Origin: Nocardia sp. XZ_19_385
GTDB taxonomy: Bacteria > Actinomycetota > Actinomycetes > Mycobacteriales > Mycobacteriaceae
Reading direction: 5' to 3'
Assembly: GCF_015355755.1 (NCBI RefSeq)
Contig: NZ_JACVEE010000002.1
Span: 1,426,001-1,490,000 of the forward strand
Length of the DNA: 64,000 bases
The stretch's first letter is position 1. The number at the start of each line of letters is the position of its first letter. The notes beneath the pieces were generated by a model. That model was not told where the DNA came from and searched no databases. It saw nothing but the letters and a program-made list of their open reading frames with translations. Both the position numbers and the translations under genes were made by a program. Shown here piece after piece: positions 19,355-26,255 of the stretch.

Positions 19355-19380
19355 AAAAATACCCCCGAAGACATCGGGGG
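19355..19380 (-). terminator. intrinsic terminator of the XRE operon
   Basis: Read on the minus strand, CCCCCGA (19380-19374) pairs with TCGGGGG (19368-19362) around a 5-nt loop and is followed by TATTTTT. It closes the leftward XRE/DUF6879 operon. Confidence 0.85.
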
Positions 19381-19446
19381 CGAACTATTTTAGGGCGCAC
19401 AAGGTCAGCCCAAAAAGATTGTCCAGGATAGACAGCGGGTTGTCAA

Positions 19447-20334
19447 TCACCCCTTGTCGCGGCGCACAGGCGCAACGCTCTTACGGTCAAGTCGGCCGGT
19501 ACTAGCTCGCATCTCCAAGGCGGCGGCTATCAGCGCTCGGGCGTTGTCTCCATAGACCGCACGCTTTGCGAGTACTGCGAATGTGCGCTCGTACAGGGCG
19601 ATTTCAGAGGGCGCTGTGATCGTCAGCTCAGCCGCGACCGTTTCGGCCAACACCAGCCTGCGATCGAACAGGACGAAGTTGGTCGCCGGGACACCGAAGT
19701 CGGCTGCGCGGGGGATTATTCCGAGACCGACACGTGGGTTCGGCAGCGCCTCGAACAGATGCCGTAACTGTTCAACCATCACGCAGTCGTTGCCAACCGT
19801 GCTGTACAGACCCTGCTCGGCGATCACGAACCGGAACTCGTGCCCCTCCGTGTCGAGGATGGCTTGGCGCTGCATTCTGGTATCGACTGCGGCATCGAGG
19901 TCGTCGACACCGGTATCGAGGATGTCGATGCATGCTCGGAGGACGGCGGCGGCGTAGGCGCGAGTCTGGAGCAGGCCGGGAATAAGCGCTGGCTCGAACC
20001 AACGCAACAACCTCGCATGCCCTTCCAATTCGATTGACTTGCGCTGGCGCTGCCTGTGGCCGGCCCCGTGGAGGCGCTTCCACTCCATGTAGGCAGAGCG
20101 GACGTTTCGTGCTGCCGCAATGAGGTCGGGGACATACAGCTCGCCACCGGTTTGGTGGCACCACTCGCGGATCTCGTCGTCTGTCGGAACCTGCTTGCCG
20201 TGCTCGAACCTCGATACCTTGCTGGAATGCCATCCGAGTAGTGCCGCCAGCTGCAATCCGGTCAGGCGGGCGTCTCGACGCAACTCCCGAAGGCGCGCGC
20301 CGAGTGCCTGCTTGGCCTGATCTACACCGCTCAA
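19447..20334 (-). CDS. XRE-family regulator with C-terminal DUF5753 domain
   Basis: A 295-residue protein. The start is placed at TTG 20334, which overlaps the previous stop (TTGA) and gives the usual opening SGVDQAKQALGARLRELRRDA. The helix-turn-helix is LTGLQLAALLGWHSSKVSRFEHGK near residues 21-44. The DUF5753 domain follows, with YMEWKRL, LLRWFEPALIPGLLQTRAYAAAVL and the late FVIAEQGLY segment. In streptomycetes these regulators (WhiJ-like) work with small neighbouring proteins in developmental switches. It is the third gene of a three-gene overlapping unit. Confidence 0.9.
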   Translation of the reverse strand: MSGVDQAKQALGARLRELRRDARLTGLQLAALLGWHSSKVSRFEHGKQVPTDDEIREWCHQTGGELYVPDLIAAARNVRSAYMEWKRLHGAGHRQRQRKSIELEGHARLLRWFEPALIPGLLQTRAYAAAVLRACIDILDTGVDDLDAAVDTRMQRQAILDTEGHEFRFVIAEQGLYSTVGNDCVMVEQLRHLFEALPNPRVGLGIIPRAADFGVPATNFVLFDRRLVLAETVAAELTITAPSEIALYERTFAVLAKRAVYGDNARALIAAALEMRASTGRLDRKSVAPVRRDKG

Positions 20335-20864
20335 CTCTGCACTTCGGGACGATAGTGCTCGTGTTGTGTTGAGTTCGGCCACAACTGATCCCACACGCGG
20401 CGGAAATGCGCCGCGATAGCTGGGTCATCGGTTGCTGCGAATCCGTTGAGTTCGTCGTCCTCCCCAAAGAGGCTGTACACGACGAGCGAATCATCCAGCA
20501 GCCACCAATCGTCGGTGGGCAGCTCTTCCGGGTGTGTGCGATGACGGCCGAGCCAGCGAACATCCTCGCCGGCGTCAATGTTGTAGCTGGTGATCGAATG
20601 CAGCCATTGGCTGTACTCGGCCAGTGGCTCTGTAATTACCCGCAGTCGCTGCATTGTCACACCGCGGCTTGTCATCTCGCTGACGAGCCGGGTCCACGGG
20701 GCGAACCACTCGGCCAGGTCGGGATCGGGCTCCCCGGCGCGGAACCGGCGCAAGCGTTCGACCTCCTGGGCGGTGAAGTAGCTGTCGCGTAGTTCGAGAT
20801 GTAGTGCGGATTTGGTGGCCGCCGCGACAGCCGCGGTACCGGCTTCATAGTCGAGCAGTCGCAT
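20331..20864 (-). CDS. DUF6879-family protein
   Basis: A 177-residue protein from ATG 20864 with AGGAG ten bases upstream. It has the family pattern LHLELRDSYFTAQEVERLRRFRAG near the N-terminus, then GVTMQRLRVITEPLAEYSQW and ITSYNIDAGEDVRWLGR, and DDWWLLDDSLV further on. It is typically encoded next to XRE-DUF5753 regulators in actinobacteria. Its function is not established. It overlaps both neighbours: 20 nt with the upstream gene and 4 nt with the regulator. Confidence 0.82.
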   Translation of the reverse strand: MRLLDYEAGTAAVAAATKSALHLELRDSYFTAQEVERLRRFRAGEPDPDLAEWFAPWTRLVSEMTSRGVTMQRLRVITEPLAEYSQWLHSITSYNIDAGEDVRWLGRHRTHPEELPTDDWWLLDDSLVVYSLFGEDDELNGFAATDDPAIAAHFRRVWDQLWPNSTQHEHYRPEVQS

Positions 20865-21171
20865 CAGGGCGAATCTCCTGTCCCTTGGGGATTTCGATGC
20901 CGGCCTCATGATCCGGGATGTCCATCTGGGCCAACGTATCTGGGTCGGTGATCTGGTTGCCGGTGACGAGGAATGTGCCTCGGCCGGTGTCGCTGAGTGG
21001 CGAATCGAGGAATGTCCCCCATTCCAGGTAGCCGAGCAGCTGGTGCGGTATCTCGACTGTTCCGTCCTGGTCTGTCCGCCATCCCTGCAACACGTAGGTT
21101 TTCCGATCGCTGGCGTAGAGGGTGGGCGATTGGCCTTGACCAGTGTTCTTGCCTAGGAACCGAAGTTGCAT
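20845..21171 (-). CDS. small protein of the XRE/DUF6879 module
   Basis: A 108-residue protein. ATG 21171 is preferred over 21201 since MQLRFLGKNTGQGQSPTLYA is the typical opening and GGGAGAG precedes it. It has a compact beta-rich look (TYVLQGWRTDQDGTVEIP) and contains IPHQLLGYLEWGTF. Proteins of this kind often accompany DUF6879 and XRE-DUF5753 genes. It is the first gene of the operon, and its end overlaps the next start by 20 nt. No catalytic motif is visible. Confidence 0.7.
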   Translation of the reverse strand: MQLRFLGKNTGQGQSPTLYASDRKTYVLQGWRTDQDGTVEIPHQLLGYLEWGTFLDSPLSDTGRGTFLVTGNQITDPDTLAQMDIPDHEAGIEIPKGQEIRPDATARL

Positions 21172-21372
21172 GAGAGCTCTCCCTAGCGTGAGCATTTGCA
21201 AGATAGCCCTCCTATCGTCCGCTGTGACGAGCTACACCGCCGGAGAATTTGCAAACTGTCGCAAACTTCTGGTGCTGGAAGACCTCCCGGTCTTAGCGTC
21301 GGATCAGCGCTCAGGGCCGGTGTCAGTCGACCTGGCCCTGAGTGCAAGCCAATGACGACGTGAGGGGCTGCC

Positions 21373-21669
21373 GTGGCACTGACAGATTCGCAAGCGGCCG
21401 TGCTTACCGCTCTGACTGGGCAGTCATCAGTACTCACCGTCAAAGAGATCAGCACCTGGACCGGGTATTCCACGAAGTCAGTCCGCGGCGCCTTAGATGC
21501 GCTCGTAGACAACAGGTTCGTGCGCCGGTGCCACGAACCGAGTCGGTGGGAGATCACCCATACCGGTCGGGCACTGATCGCCGCGTGGCCGAACGTTGAG
21601 ATACGCCGCTCCTCGGGCGGCTCGATTTGTCTGCGCCAGCGCAGTTTCCAGGGAGCGGGCAGGGGATGA
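21373..21669 (+). CDS. small winged-helix DNA-binding protein
   Basis: A 98-residue protein, GTG start at 21373, with GAGGGG five bases before it. A MarR-like winged helix spans most of it: LTVKEISTWTGYSTKSVRGALDAL is the recognition unit and RWEITHTGRALIAAWP the wing. It diverges from the XRE trio, separated by about 200 bp. Its stop overlaps the start of the next gene (ATGA at 21666-21669). Confidence 0.7.
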   Translation: MALTDSQAAVLTALTGQSSVLTVKEISTWTGYSTKSVRGALDALVDNRFVRRCHEPSRWEITHTGRALIAAWPNVEIRRSSGGSICLRQRSFQGAGRG

Positions 21670-21998
21670 GCCAACCCATTGCCATCGGATACCTACGGAC
21701 TGATCTAGCCGGGGAATCCAAAGACTGGCTGATACACCAGATCTACTGTGCCGCAATGCGATACGGTTACGAACTGGACAAACCTATCGAGGCAGACGCC
21801 AGACTCGAACGGCCAATCCGATTACTGATCGGCTCAGTGTGCGCGGCCGGCGCGGACGCGGTAATCGTGCCAAGCCTGGACCATCTCGGCGGGGACGTAC
21901 CCGTGTCGCTGGTGAACGCGTGCGACGTGATCGCACTCGACACCGAGAACACCTACAGCGGTTGGGCTTCAACACCATTCGAGCGATACGGCGCATAA
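21666..21998 (+). CDS. serine-resolvase-like N-terminal domain, catalytic serine absent
   Basis: A 110-residue protein from ATG 21666. The opening IAIGYLRTDLAG resembles the YxRVS start of serine recombinases, but the nucleophile position is Asp (YLRTD). A later ADAVIVPSLDHLGGD corresponds to the second conserved strand. There is no DNA-binding C-terminal domain. Comparable stand-alone proteins occur in actinobacteria without known function. It is probably not a recombinase. It is translationally coupled to the winged-helix gene. Confidence 0.6.
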   Translation: MSQPIAIGYLRTDLAGESKDWLIHQIYCAAMRYGYELDKPIEADARLERPIRLLIGSVCAAGADAVIVPSLDHLGGDVPVSLVNACDVIALDTENTYSGWASTPFERYGA

Positions 21999-22036
21999 GC
22001 CCCTGACAGCAACGATGCTCGGAAGAAGGTGACCAA

Positions 22037-22132
22037 ATGATGGTTCGTGTGGAGGGACCTGGGCCAGACGGCTCGGCTAACGACAACTGGAACGAAGCCC
22101 AGAACCACGATGAGGACGGCAGCGACAACTAG
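22037..22132 (+). CDS. 31-codon acidic ORF
   Basis: ATG 22037 follows AGAAGGTG by six bases. The 31-residue product is rich in Asp, Asn and Glu (for example NHDEDGSDN at its end). A terminator follows at 22151. A GTG-started 63-codon frame with a hydrophobic start exists on the other strand over the same bases, so this call is tentative. Confidence 0.3.
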   Translation: MMVRVEGPGPDGSANDNWNEAQNHDEDGSDN

Positions 22133-22150
22133 CCGTTGAACCACGATGCC

Positions 22151-22185
22151 CCCCCGGGACCAGGCAATGCTGACCGGGGGTGTTT
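22151..22185 (+). terminator. intrinsic terminator
   Basis: CCCCCGG (22151-22157) pairs with CCGGGGG (22174-22180), followed by TGTTT. It closes the small plus-strand operon that starts at 21373. Confidence 0.65.
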
Positions 22186-22248
22186 CCGGTCGCCGGCGCG
22201 TGAACAGAATCGGCTACCCACCTACCTCGCTTCCGCCAAGGGCGACAG

Positions 22249-22563
22249 CTAGCTGGTTTCCCAACTCTCCAACTCTTCCCATTCGCCCCAGGGCGGCCTA
22301 GTTGTGGCAATCACTACACATGGATCGGAGTGAAGGAACCTTTCAATATCGAACCCGCCGTCAGGCTGGTTCTCTGATTGCCGACCGTTGTAGATGCGGG
22401 TGTACTTTGGCTGCTTTGCGTCGGCGAGATCCTTCTCCCATTTGGTCGCTCCAGGCCGGTTCTCGTAGTAGGCAGAGCCGCCTACCTGGTGCCTCATGGT
22501 GGTTATGCCACCGTCGGTCCTCCGCCAGATATGACTACCGAAACTAGGTCTGATCACTGCCAT
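22249..22563 (-). CDS. hypothetical protein, 104 aa
   Basis: An open minus-strand frame beginning MAVIRPSFGSHIWRR, with a Trp/Tyr/Pro-rich body (SAYYENRPGATKWEKDL) and an acidic end (WGEWEELESWETS). No ribosome site precedes ATG 22563, and another in-frame ATG lies at codon 23. I do not recognise a family; base use is like the surrounding island. Confidence 0.4.
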   Translation of the reverse strand: MAVIRPSFGSHIWRRTDGGITTMRHQVGGSAYYENRPGATKWEKDLADAKQPKYTRIYNGRQSENQPDGGFDIERFLHSDPCVVIATTRPPWGEWEELESWETS

Positions 22564-22800
22564 AGCAATAGAGCATAATCGTTCGGCGGGTGTCCCTGTT
22601 GGAGCTCTAGGAACGGACTGTCGCGCTCGCTACCTCGGCATAGGTATCGGTTCGCCGAGTGATTTTCCGACACCGGTAGCACGGCACGCACTCACATTCA
22701 GGACGTCCGCCGTGCAGCGTCGACATGACACTCGCAGGAGATGCATGGCTCCGATTTCGAAACCGTCGTTTGCGTCGGGTGCGGTCCTTATGATCCTGGA

Positions 22801-23907
22801 ATGCCAACTCAGCAGGAGCTCAACCGGTGGAGCAAGGTGCTGGAGAACATCACGATCCCATACGACAACACACCCTCGCCGATCCGGATGCTCGTCGAAG
22901 CGAATCGCGATCTGCCGCATGCACAGGCAGCGGGTGTCATCGTGCAGGCAATGGGCGGCCCGCTCGTCGAAGCTTGGGAGGCGGGAACGCCTGCTGAGGG
23001 CTCGGTCGTCCGCCAATGGATCGAGCCGGCGTACCTGGCGGCCAAGGCGCTGGACGTGAGGAGTACCGAGATAGCCCAGTTCGGCCGGTACATTGCAGTG
23101 GTGAAGGAGGCGCAGGAGGCGCTGCTCTCCTACGAAGGGACCGAGGTCACGGTCGCCGAGGTTCTGACGGATTTGGAACTCGACTTCAAACTGGCGGTGT
23201 TATCTGCCAGGGTTGGCCACCAGGGCATCATGGGCTTGATCGACCAGCGTTTGGAAGAGAGTAACCGTGCGGCTGGTTCCGGTGCTGCACGTGGACCCAA
23301 GTACCTCGATCTTCAGTCGTTGCGGGCAACCGAAACATCCAGTTGCCGGACGTTGAGTTATTCGGAGATGAGCGCGATGGCAGACCCTGGGGTCGCCACC
23401 GCCGAGCAATGGATCCGGGGTCCCGACGAGAGTGACCAGTCATCGATCCTGAAGTATTTTGCAGCGCAGTGGGTTACGTACATGGTGACTCAGTGGGAAG
23501 AGCTGTACCGCGACCAGTTAGCTCAGGCCCACGGGTGCGAGAAGAACGACATCCGATCCGAGCTGTTCGCTGATCTGAACAGAGTTCGGCAGGATTATGT
23601 TCACAACCGCGGCAAGGCCTCGCGTCGGAACGCGGCAAAAAACACCCGTCTCAAGTGGTTTCGCCGTGGCGATCAGATGGTTCCAAAGCACGCAGACTAT
23701 GACCAGCTTTTCGAGGAACTTGCGCGAGAAGTGGAGCTGCTCGCCGTCGCGCCAACACCAACGGAAAAACCTAACCGAAGCAAGGTCAACGCTCAGGTGC
23801 CGGTGGAGCTGATTCAGCGCTTCGAGCAAGCCGCCAGTGATTCGGGGCTTACTGCTGGAGGAGCGCTCGAAGCAGCTCTGCTCAGCTGGATCGAAAGTCG
23901 AGACTGA
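22801..23907 (+). CDS. HEPN-like protein with Rx4H motif and ribbon-helix-helix-like tail
   Basis: About 368 residues from ATG 22801; an in-frame ATG at 22741 would add 20, and neither has a well-spaced ribosome site. Residues 215-280 are helical and contain WVTYMVTQWEELYRDQLA, then NDIRSELFADLNRVRQDYVHNRG. The R263-QDYV-H268 motif fits the Rx4-6H active site of HEPN ribonucleases, used in toxin-antitoxin and abortive-infection systems. The last 40 residues (VPVELIQRFEQAASDSGLT and onward) look like a ribbon-helix-helix unit. The N-terminal 150 residues are helical and unrecognised. It is the last island gene before attR, GC-poor, with no obvious antitoxin partner beside it. Confidence 0.6.
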   Translation: MPTQQELNRWSKVLENITIPYDNTPSPIRMLVEANRDLPHAQAAGVIVQAMGGPLVEAWEAGTPAEGSVVRQWIEPAYLAAKALDVRSTEIAQFGRYIAVVKEAQEALLSYEGTEVTVAEVLTDLELDFKLAVLSARVGHQGIMGLIDQRLEESNRAAGSGAARGPKYLDLQSLRATETSSCRTLSYSEMSAMADPGVATAEQWIRGPDESDQSSILKYFAAQWVTYMVTQWEELYRDQLAQAHGCEKNDIRSELFADLNRVRQDYVHNRGKASRRNAAKNTRLKWFRRGDQMVPKHADYDQLFEELAREVELLAVAPTPTEKPNRSKVNAQVPVELIQRFEQAASDSGLTAGGALEAALLSWIESRD

Positions 23908-24045
23908 TCGGGCTGTGTGTCCGCTGTGCCGCCAGTGTGTCAAGACAAGGCGAAACCGGCGAGACTGTGCGGTACTAGCTGGACGCGAAAAGGCCTATGA
24001 ACTGGACTGCTCGGACCCGCAAAGATGGGTGAGACACTTCCGGGC

Positions 24046-24133
24046 TCACTCGTAATGAAAGGTCGCGGGTTCGATTCTCACAGGCAGCTCCGAGGTCAAA
24101 GGCCCTTTCCGGGAATCCGGGGAGGGTCTTTTT
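24046..24133 (+). repeat. attR: duplicated tRNA-Thr 3' half and flank
   Basis: TCACTCGTAATGAAA, GGTCGCGGGTTCGATTC, CAGGCAGCTCC, AGGTCAAAGGCCCTTTCC and GGGGAGGGTCTTTTT match attL in order. The copy has drifted (AGGCAGC for AGGCGGC) and has no 5' half, so it is not a tRNA gene. Confidence 0.85.
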
Positions 24134-24183
24134 GCTGTATCCAGGAGTCGCAGAGTAGGGCGCGGGGGAGGTTGCAGAAATTT

Positions 24184-24207
24184 CTTTGCATAGATATCTG
24201 TGCAAAG
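24184..24207. promoter_or_regulatory. 24-bp near-perfect palindrome, probable ArsR operator
   Basis: CTTTGCATAGAT (24184-24195) is followed by ATCTGTGCAAAG (24196-24207); the arms are complementary apart from one position. It is centred 27 bp before the regulator start, and a further half-site (TGTGCAAG) lies at about 24213-24220. It probably mediates autoregulation. Confidence 0.75.
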
Positions 24208-24221
24208 AGTACTGTGCAAGT

Positions 24222-24803
24222 ATGGCCGATGAGGTACCACCGAGGGAGATCGCCGATCCCGCTGCCCTGCGCGCGCTCGCGCATCCCCTGCGGCAGCGCA
24301 TCTTGCGGGCGCTCGCCGAGAAAGGGCCCGCGACCGCGACGGCCTTGGGGGCGCAGCTGGGGGAGAACACCGGCGCTACCAGTTATCACCTGCGCCAGCT
24401 CGCTGAGCACGGCTTCATCGAAGAGGCTCCGGAGCTGGCGAAGGGGAAGGAGCGGTGGTGGCGGTCGCCGCCGAAGGATCTGCGGTACCGGATGGATCGC
24501 GAACAGTCGCCGGAGGTGCGCGAGCTGTTGGAAGGGCTTGTCGCCCAGCACATCAGCGAGGACATCGAGATGTTCCAGCGTTTCCAGGCCGAACGTGCCG
24601 AGCTGGGTGAGTGGGCCGACCTGATGCCCTTCTCGCGTGGCGCGATCTACGCGACGCCCGCGGAACTCGAGGGATTCTTCGAGGACTACATAGCGCTGCT
24701 CAAACGTTTTCAGCAGTCGCACCAGCAGGACCGCCCCGGGACTCGTCGCGTGCTGACGCGTTTTCTCGCCTTCCCGGCACCCGGTATGAACACCGCAGAC
24801 TAG
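24222..24803 (+). CDS. ArsR-family transcriptional regulator
   Basis: A 193-residue protein from ATG 24222 (MADEVPPREIADP); the upstream extension lies over the operator palindrome and is unlikely to be translated. The winged helix reads LRALAHPLRQRILRAL, then TATALGAQLGENTGATSYHL and LRQLAEHGFIEE near residues 13-66. The C-terminal half is a helical domain seen in YdfH/ArsR-type regulators of membrane or efflux functions. It lies 9 bp before the hydrolase gene, with which it must be co-transcribed. Confidence 0.9.
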   Translation: MADEVPPREIADPAALRALAHPLRQRILRALAEKGPATATALGAQLGENTGATSYHLRQLAEHGFIEEAPELAKGKERWWRSPPKDLRYRMDREQSPEVRELLEGLVAQHISEDIEMFQRFQAERAELGEWADLMPFSRGAIYATPAELEGFFEDYIALLKRFQQSHQQDRPGTRRVLTRFLAFPAPGMNTAD

Positions 24804-24812
24804 GACTTCGAC

Positions 24813-26189
24813 GTGCTCACGCTCTTTCGACGAATTGTATTGCTGGCCATCACGATTGCCGCCGCGGTCGGGCTTCCGGCGGCGCATGCGCAGACCGCCG
24901 TCAGCACCACCGAGATCACCTTCGACCGAGGTGATGGCACAACCACTACCGGCACACTGCACGCCCCGGCAGGCGCGACCGGCAGGCCGGGCGTCGTGCT
25001 CGTGCACGGATCGGGCGACGGCCGCGGCGAGCACTACAACCTCGTCGCCGAGGCCTTCGCCCGCGCGGGCATCGTCGCGCTGCGCTACGACAAGCGCACC
25101 GAGGGGTACACGCCATCGCACCGCGACTACTCCCTCCTGGCTGACGATGCGCTGGCAGGCCTCGCCGTTCTGCGGAATCGGCCCGAAGTCGACCCTGCGC
25201 GTGTCGGGTTGTGGGGGCTGTCGGAGGGCGGATGGGTTGCGCCACTGGCTGCTTCACGATCCACCGAGGCCGCCTTTCTGATCACGATCGGCGCGAATTC
25301 GGCCGCACCCGCCGCGCAACAGGCGTGGGCCAACGAGACCCGGTTCGGCGCGGCAGGCGTACGGGGTTCGATGGTCGAAGTGTTGGCCCGCAACGGTATT
25401 CGTCAGCTGGTAGCCGCCGGCCAGTTCGCGCAGGCCGACTACGATCCGATTCCGGTGCTGCAGCGAATCACGCAACCGGTGCTCGCGATCTGGGGTGACC
25501 AGGACCGTCTCACGCCACCCGGTGACAGTCTGCGCGGCTTCCAGGCCGCCTTCGACAGTGTCGGAAAGGCGAACTACACGCTCCGCACCCTGCCGAACGC
25601 TCAGCACGGCGGGCAGTCGACCACCAATGGTTTCGACAAACTCCCCGAGCTGGCGCCGGGATACGGCGAGCTCATGGGCGAGTGGGTGAACGGCCTCCCG
25701 GCCTCGGCCGCACCGCCCTCGGCGGATCGACCCGCAGCGCAGGGGCATTCGGTGCGGGCACTGGAACCTGCCTCCTGGTGGGAGTCGACCGCGGTGCAGC
25801 TGAGCCTGCTGTTCGGCATGATCCTGGCCATGGCCGGCTATGTGTGCACCGGTGTGGTCAAGTCCTGGCGACTGTCTGATCGGGTGCCGGCACGAGTGCT
25901 GGTGTGCGCGACGGTGATCGGTATCGCGGGCACCGTTGTCCAGCTCGGCTACATCCTCACCACCCGAGCAACCTCGTTCGGCCCCTTGCTGTTCGGCCGC
26001 ACCCTGCCGTGGCTGGCACTGCAGCTGATCGCCCTCGGCGCAGTGGTCGCGCTCGGGTTCGTGCTCGCTCGCGCCCGCCACACCCTCGCAGGCTCGAACA
26101 TCGGCGCACGTACGCGGTGGTCCCTCTTGGTCTGCGGCGGAACAGGATTCGTGCTCTGGGCACTCTATTGGGGCCTGCTGCTCCCCTGA
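24813..26189 (+). CDS. exported alpha/beta hydrolase with four C-terminal membrane helices
   Basis: A 458-residue protein. A signal peptide ends near AAHAQT (residue 28). The alpha/beta hydrolase core has the oxyanion stretch VVLVHGSGDGRGEHYN, the nucleophile elbow GLSEGG, the acid in IWGDQDRLTPP, and a His in PNAQHGG. Four hydrophobic segments occupy about residues 325-350, 365-388, 398-420 and 435-458. The catalytic domain should face outside with the C-terminus in the membrane. The substrate is unknown; BAAT/Dlh-type peptidases and esterases are related. It is under the ArsR regulator. Confidence 0.82.
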   Translation: MLTLFRRIVLLAITIAAAVGLPAAHAQTAVSTTEITFDRGDGTTTTGTLHAPAGATGRPGVVLVHGSGDGRGEHYNLVAEAFARAGIVALRYDKRTEGYTPSHRDYSLLADDALAGLAVLRNRPEVDPARVGLWGLSEGGWVAPLAASRSTEAAFLITIGANSAAPAAQQAWANETRFGAAGVRGSMVEVLARNGIRQLVAAGQFAQADYDPIPVLQRITQPVLAIWGDQDRLTPPGDSLRGFQAAFDSVGKANYTLRTLPNAQHGGQSTTNGFDKLPELAPGYGELMGEWVNGLPASAAPPSADRPAAQGHSVRALEPASWWESTAVQLSLLFGMILAMAGYVCTGVVKSWRLSDRVPARVLVCATVIGIAGTVVQLGYILTTRATSFGPLLFGRTLPWLALQLIALGAVVALGFVLARARHTLAGSNIGARTRWSLLVCGGTGFVLWALYWGLLLP

Positions 26190-26255
26190 GTAGGCGAGAA
26201 ATGCCGTCGAGGTCCTGCTGCTGGCCCTCGTACGACTTCTGCGCCAACGCGATGA

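Larger units (their letters stand above)
15526..24045. mobile_element. tRNA-Thr-integrated genomic island, about 8.5 kb, decayed
   Basis: The island is bounded by attL and attR. It starts with a decayed tyrosine integrase beside the tRNA and contains a Rep-like protein with repeats upstream, several DNA-binding proteins and a HEPN-like protein. Many segments, such as 18.05-18.3 and 22.2-23.9 kb, are visibly poorer in GC than the neighbours. No conjugation genes, capsid genes or transposases are seen. It resembles a small plasmid-derived integrative element. With the integrase frameshifted, it is probably immobile without help. Confidence 0.82.

Noticed and set aside
19340..19400. Hairpin at 19362-19380 as an operator of the IF2N-HTH gene
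   Set aside because: On the minus strand it is followed by a T-run and sits at the end of the XRE operon, so a terminator explains it better.
21953..22144. 63-codon minus-strand frame with a hydrophobic start
   Set aside because: It has a possible GGGGGGG ribosome site and one hydrophobic segment, but it overlaps the end of the resolvase-like gene and the plus-strand 31-codon ORF; coding evidence is too weak to list.
24046..24095. Second tRNA-Thr
   Set aside because: Only the 3' half is present and the acceptor strand has changed; it is the attR copy.
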